A stretch of DNA of 16,657 nt from Miltoncostaeaceae bacterium (GTDB taxonomy: Bacteria > Actinomycetota > Thermoleophilia > Miltoncostaeales > Miltoncostaeaceae): the NCBI GenBank assembly GCA_030598075.1, contig JAUVQP010000013.1, forward strand, positions 1-16,657. Direction: 5' to 3'. The notes under the pieces were generated by a model that saw nothing but the letters and a program-made list of their open reading frames with translations, made no database searches and was not told the origin of the DNA. The translations under genes were made by a program, and so were the position numbers. Of the stretch, positions 14,449 through 16,657 are shown in pieces. Each line of letters opens with the position of its first letter. The first letter of the stretch is position 1.

Positions 14449-15305
14449 CCCAAGAACTGGAACGCGAGGACCGCGATTCCGGTGCCGAGCACCGCTCCGG
14501 CGCCGACCTCGACCGGCGAGTGAATCCCCGCCTCGACGCGCGACTGCGCCACGAGCAGGGCCATGAGGAACGCCAACAGCGAGATGAGCGCCGCGTAGCG
14601 GAGCGGGTCGGCGAGGATCGTGATGGACGCCCAGGCCGCGAACGCCGCGGCGGCGTGTCCCGACGGAAGGCCGCCCCGAAGCGGCGTGCCCCGCCCGCTC
14701 GCCGCCTTGATCGCGATCGCGCCGAGGAGGGTGACGATGAGGATGACCACCACCAGTTCCGTCGGGGCACGTCGGACGCCGAGGCCAAGGTCTCCGCCCG
14801 ACTCGACGAGGTGCCGGTAGAAGACGAAGTACGCCACGGCCACCGCGTTGACGGCGGCCACCAGCACGGCGCCGGCCGACACATCCTTGGCGACCTTCAC
14901 CAGCGGGTGGTACGTGTGCACCACGGCGTCCACCGCCGCCTCGATGGCCGTGTTGAACATCTCCGCCACGAACACCAGGCTGATCGCGCCCACCAGCACC
15001 GCGAACTCGAGGCGCGTGAAGTTCAGCAGCAGGCCCGCCACCAGCGCCACAATCGCCGTCGCGACGTGGAGTTGCATGTTCCGCTGCGTGCGGAGGACGT
15101 AGACAACGCCCTCGAAGGCCCAGGTGAATGACCAGCGCAACGATCCCTGCCGCGGCAGGGTGGACCCCGCCCCGCCCCGCCGGAGAAGCCGCCCGATGCG
15201 CGAGCGGCGCTCGCTCGAAGTCCCCTCGTCACCCCGGTCGCCGGCAGGCGAGACCGGACGCTCCTCCGAGTCGGGCGGCGAGTCCGGCCTTCCTCGCGAG
15301 CTCAC
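14445..15305 (-). CDS. DgkA-type lipid kinase fused to PAP2 phosphatase domain
   Basis: Predicted 286-aa membrane protein. Residues 1-52 are a polar, disordered N-terminus. Residues 55-170 are a DgkA-family kinase (undecaprenol or diacylglycerol kinase): a WAFEGVVYVLRTQRN entry helix, then AEMFNTAIEAAVD (114-126) with the catalytic E-x-x-NTAIE, then AKDVSAGAVL (139-148). Residues 180-286 are a short PAP2-like phosphatase domain with PSGH (214-217) and SRVEAGIHSPVE (255-266), nucleophile candidate His262. The first PAP2 motif is weak (Lys200 kept, RP replaced by TP), and the last Asp is Glu266. The fusion could balance phosphorylation and dephosphorylation of undecaprenyl carriers for wall synthesis. 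The GTG at 15305 overlaps the ybeY stop as GTGA. A dgkA-like gene between ybeY and era is common; the fusion is less so. Confidence 0.88.
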   Translation of the reverse strand: MSSRGRPDSPPDSEERPVSPAGDRGDEGTSSERRSRIGRLLRRGGAGSTLPRQGSLRWSFTWAFEGVVYVLRTQRNMQLHVATAIVALVAGLLLNFTRLEFAVLVGAISLVFVAEMFNTAIEAAVDAVVHTYHPLVKVAKDVSAGAVLVAAVNAVAVAYFVFYRHLVESGGDLGLGVRRAPTELVVVILIVTLLGAIAIKAASGRGTPLRGGLPSGHAAAAFAAWASITILADPLRYAALISLLAFLMALLVAQSRVEAGIHSPVEVGAGAVLGTGIAVLAFQFLG

Positions 15306-15718
15306 AGCCCGCCCCGCCCGATCGGGACGGCCGCCACCAAGCGGTCCTGAAGGGCGAGCATCTCGCCGTCGTCGGACTCGTGGTCGTATCCGAGCAGATG
15401 GAGAAGCCCGTGCACGAGAAGCGTCGTCAGCGGCTCCTGGGCGGCGTCCGGGCAGAGCACAATATCGCCGAGTTCGGGGGGCGGCCCCTCGTCGGGCCAA
15501 CCGTCGAGATCCTCCCCGTCGACGGGGAAGGACAGGACATCCGTCGGCCCGGGACGTCCCCTGTGCCGCCCGTTCAGCTCGGCCATGCGCTCCGCTCCGA
15601 CGATCACGAGTCCGACGCTGGCGCACTCAACGCCCAGCCCTCGGCACGCGCTGCGGAGCAAGGAGACGAGAGCGTCGTGGGCGACCCCCACCTCGTCCGT
15701 GACCGACGTCTCGATCAG
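15302..15718 (-). CDS. ybeY: Endoribonuclease YbeY (rRNA maturation)
   Basis: Predicted 138-aa metal-dependent endoribonuclease for 16S rRNA 3'-end maturation and ribosome quality control. Hallmarks are ELNGRHRGRPGPTDVLSFP-like (47-65), GDIVLCP (84-90) and the zinc site HGLLHLLGYDH (103-113) with His103, His107 and His113. The loop between GDI and the zinc site is about ten residues shorter than in E. coli. I place the start at CTG (15718), which overlaps the phoH stop as CTGA and follows GAGGGGGGTGA. This restores the first strand LIETSVTDEV, which the next usable start (GTG at 15691, 129 aa) would lose. CTG starts are rare, so this choice is inference from the NTGA overlaps seen throughout the window. 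Confidence 0.9.
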   Translation of the reverse strand: MIETSVTDEVGVAHDALVSLLRSACRGLGVECASVGLVIVGAERMAELNGRHRGRPGPTDVLSFPVDGEDLDGWPDEGPPPELGDIVLCPDAAQEPLTTLLVHGLLHLLGYDHESDDGEMLALQDRLVAAVPIGRGGL

Positions 15719-16657
15719 GAGGCATCACCCCCCTCGTGCGACGCGTAGGCATCCACGATCGCCTGCACAAGCCCGTGCCGTACGACATCGGCGCGCGTCA
15801 ACTCGCAGATCGCGATGTCCGCGATCCCGCCGAGGATGCCCCGCGCCGCGATCAGACCCGACCGGGTGTCGCCGGGCAGGTCGATCTGGGTGACGTCGCC
15901 CGTCACGACCATCCGGCTGCGCTCGCCGAGTCGCGTGAGGCACATCTTCATCTGCTCCTCCGTGGTGTTCTGCGCCTCGTCGAGGATGATGAAGCTGTCG
16001 CTGAGGGTTCGACCCCTCATGAAGGCAAGGGGGGCGACCTCGATCCTGCGGCGCTCGAAGAGCGCCTGCACCCGCTCGGGATCGAACATGTCGTCAAGGG
16101 CATCGAAGAGCGGCTGGAGATAGGGGTCGACCTTGGCGGCGAGATCGCCGGGAAGGAACCCGAGCCGCTCGCCGGCCTCGACCGCGGGGCGCGTGAGGAT
16201 GATGCGCCCGACCTCGCCGCGCGAGAGGGCCGCGGCGGCAAGCGCGACCGCGAGGTAGGTCTTCCCCGTTCCCGCCGGTCCGATGCCGACGGTGATCGTG
16301 TGGGAGCGAATGGCGTCCGCGTAGCGCTTCTGGCCGGGCGTCATGGGCCCGACCACGGTCTGGCGGTGACGCCAGACAATGTCGCCGGACAGCTCGGCTA
16401 CCGAGCTCGCCTGAGCGGCGGCGGCCAGCGCGTCGACCCCCGCAACCGTCACGGGGCGCCCCAGGCGCACCCAGAGCGACACCTCGTCGATGACGGCGGC
16501 GGCCGCGCGGACGGCGTCCGGTGGCCCCGCGAGCGTCAGCCGGTTGCCGCGAAGGTCGACCTCGACCGGCAGGCGATCCTCGAGCGCGTGGAGAACGCGG
16601 TCCTCGACACCCGCAAGCTCGACCGCGACCTCGTCGGCGAGGTCGATCGAGCGTTCC
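15715..16657 (-). CDS. phoH: PhoH-family ATPase, 5' end beyond the window
   Basis: Partial gene: 313 residues visible, with the true start off the right edge. The frame stays open from 16656 down, and the upstream residues (ERSIDLADEVAVELAG, then LEDRLPVEVDLRGNRLTLAG) match the KH-like N-terminal domain of PhoH/YbeZ, so the GTG at 16482 is internal. The ATPase domain has Walker A GPAGTGKTYLAVALA, RPAVEAGERLGFLPGDLAAKVDPYLQP-like family segments, FMRGRTLSDSFIILDEAQN (Walker B) and MVVTGDVTQIDLP. PhoH proteins are P-loop ATPases or RNA helicase-like partners of YbeY; the two genes are normally adjacent, and here they overlap as CTGA (15715-15718). Confidence 0.93.
   Translation of the reverse strand, partial: ERSIDLADEVAVELAGVEDRVLHALEDRLPVEVDLRGNRLTLAGPPDAVRAAAAVIDEVSLWVRLGRPVTVAGVDALAAAAQASSVAELSGDIVWRHRQTVVGPMTPGQKRYADAIRSHTITVGIGPAGTGKTYLAVALAAAALSRGEVGRIILTRPAVEAGERLGFLPGDLAAKVDPYLQPLFDALDDMFDPERVQALFERRRIEVAPLAFMRGRTLSDSFIILDEAQNTTEEQMKMCLTRLGERSRMVVTGDVTQIDLPGDTRSGLIAARGILGGIADIAICELTRADVVRHGLVQAIVDAYASHEGGDAS

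Noticed and set aside
15715..16482. phoH starting at the GTG at 16482
   Set aside because: The frame stays open to the window edge, and the upstream residues match the PhoH N-terminal domain, so the gene is partial rather than short.

Overview
The window is about 16.7 kb of very GC-rich DNA, packed with genes on the minus strand; only one gene is on the plus strand. Gene content, frequent GTG/TTG starts, a short collagen-like secreted protein, GAF-GGDEF-HD-GYP signalling and an actinobacterial-style his/trp linkage suggest an Actinomycetota chromosome, most likely class Thermoleophilia (Solirubrobacterales/Gaiellales-like). That placement is inference, because no rRNA is present. I see no tRNA, CRISPR array, transposase, integrase or phage gene.

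Region 1 (1-2885) is looser: a secreted protein with a short G-X-Y tract, a DUF3303-like small protein, and a DUF72/YecE-family protein, separated by non-coding gaps that hold inverted and direct repeats. Region 2 (2952-5956) is a translationally coupled signalling pair: a GAF-GGDEF-HD-GYP protein whose GGDEF signature is degenerate but whose inhibitory-site RxxD is kept, followed by an HDOD protein with a C-terminal LuxR-type DNA-binding domain. It ends in a hairpin whose 3' arm lies in a 22-bp tandem duplication. Region 3 (6044-7137) is a coupled TlpA/CcmG thioredoxin and CcmH pair for extracytoplasmic thiol/haem-lyase chemistry.

Region 4 (7252-12563) is a probable operon, deoC-like aldolase > hisIE > trpE > trpG > trpD > trpC, carrying the chorismate-to-indole-glycerol-phosphate steps but not trpB/trpA (nor trpF in this window). 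Its promoter overlaps that of the divergent Fpg/MutM-family glycosylase gene (12640-13491, plus strand), and its short leader can form two mutually exclusive hairpins. Region 5 (13555-16657) is the conserved phoH > ybeY > dgkA/PAP2 fusion > era cluster, which converges on the glycosylase gene at a GC-rich hairpin; phoH runs off the right edge.

A striking global feature is the reuse of a 4-bp start/stop overlap of the form NTGA (five GTGA, one TTGA, one probable CTGA, no ATGA). It fixes the starts of most downstream genes and implies extensive translational coupling. No clearly novel defence or mobile system is visible. The best candidates for undescribed biology are the degenerate GGDEF/HD-GYP plus HDOD-LuxR pair, the divergent DeoC-like aldolase at the head of the his/trp operon, and the kinase-phosphatase fusion.
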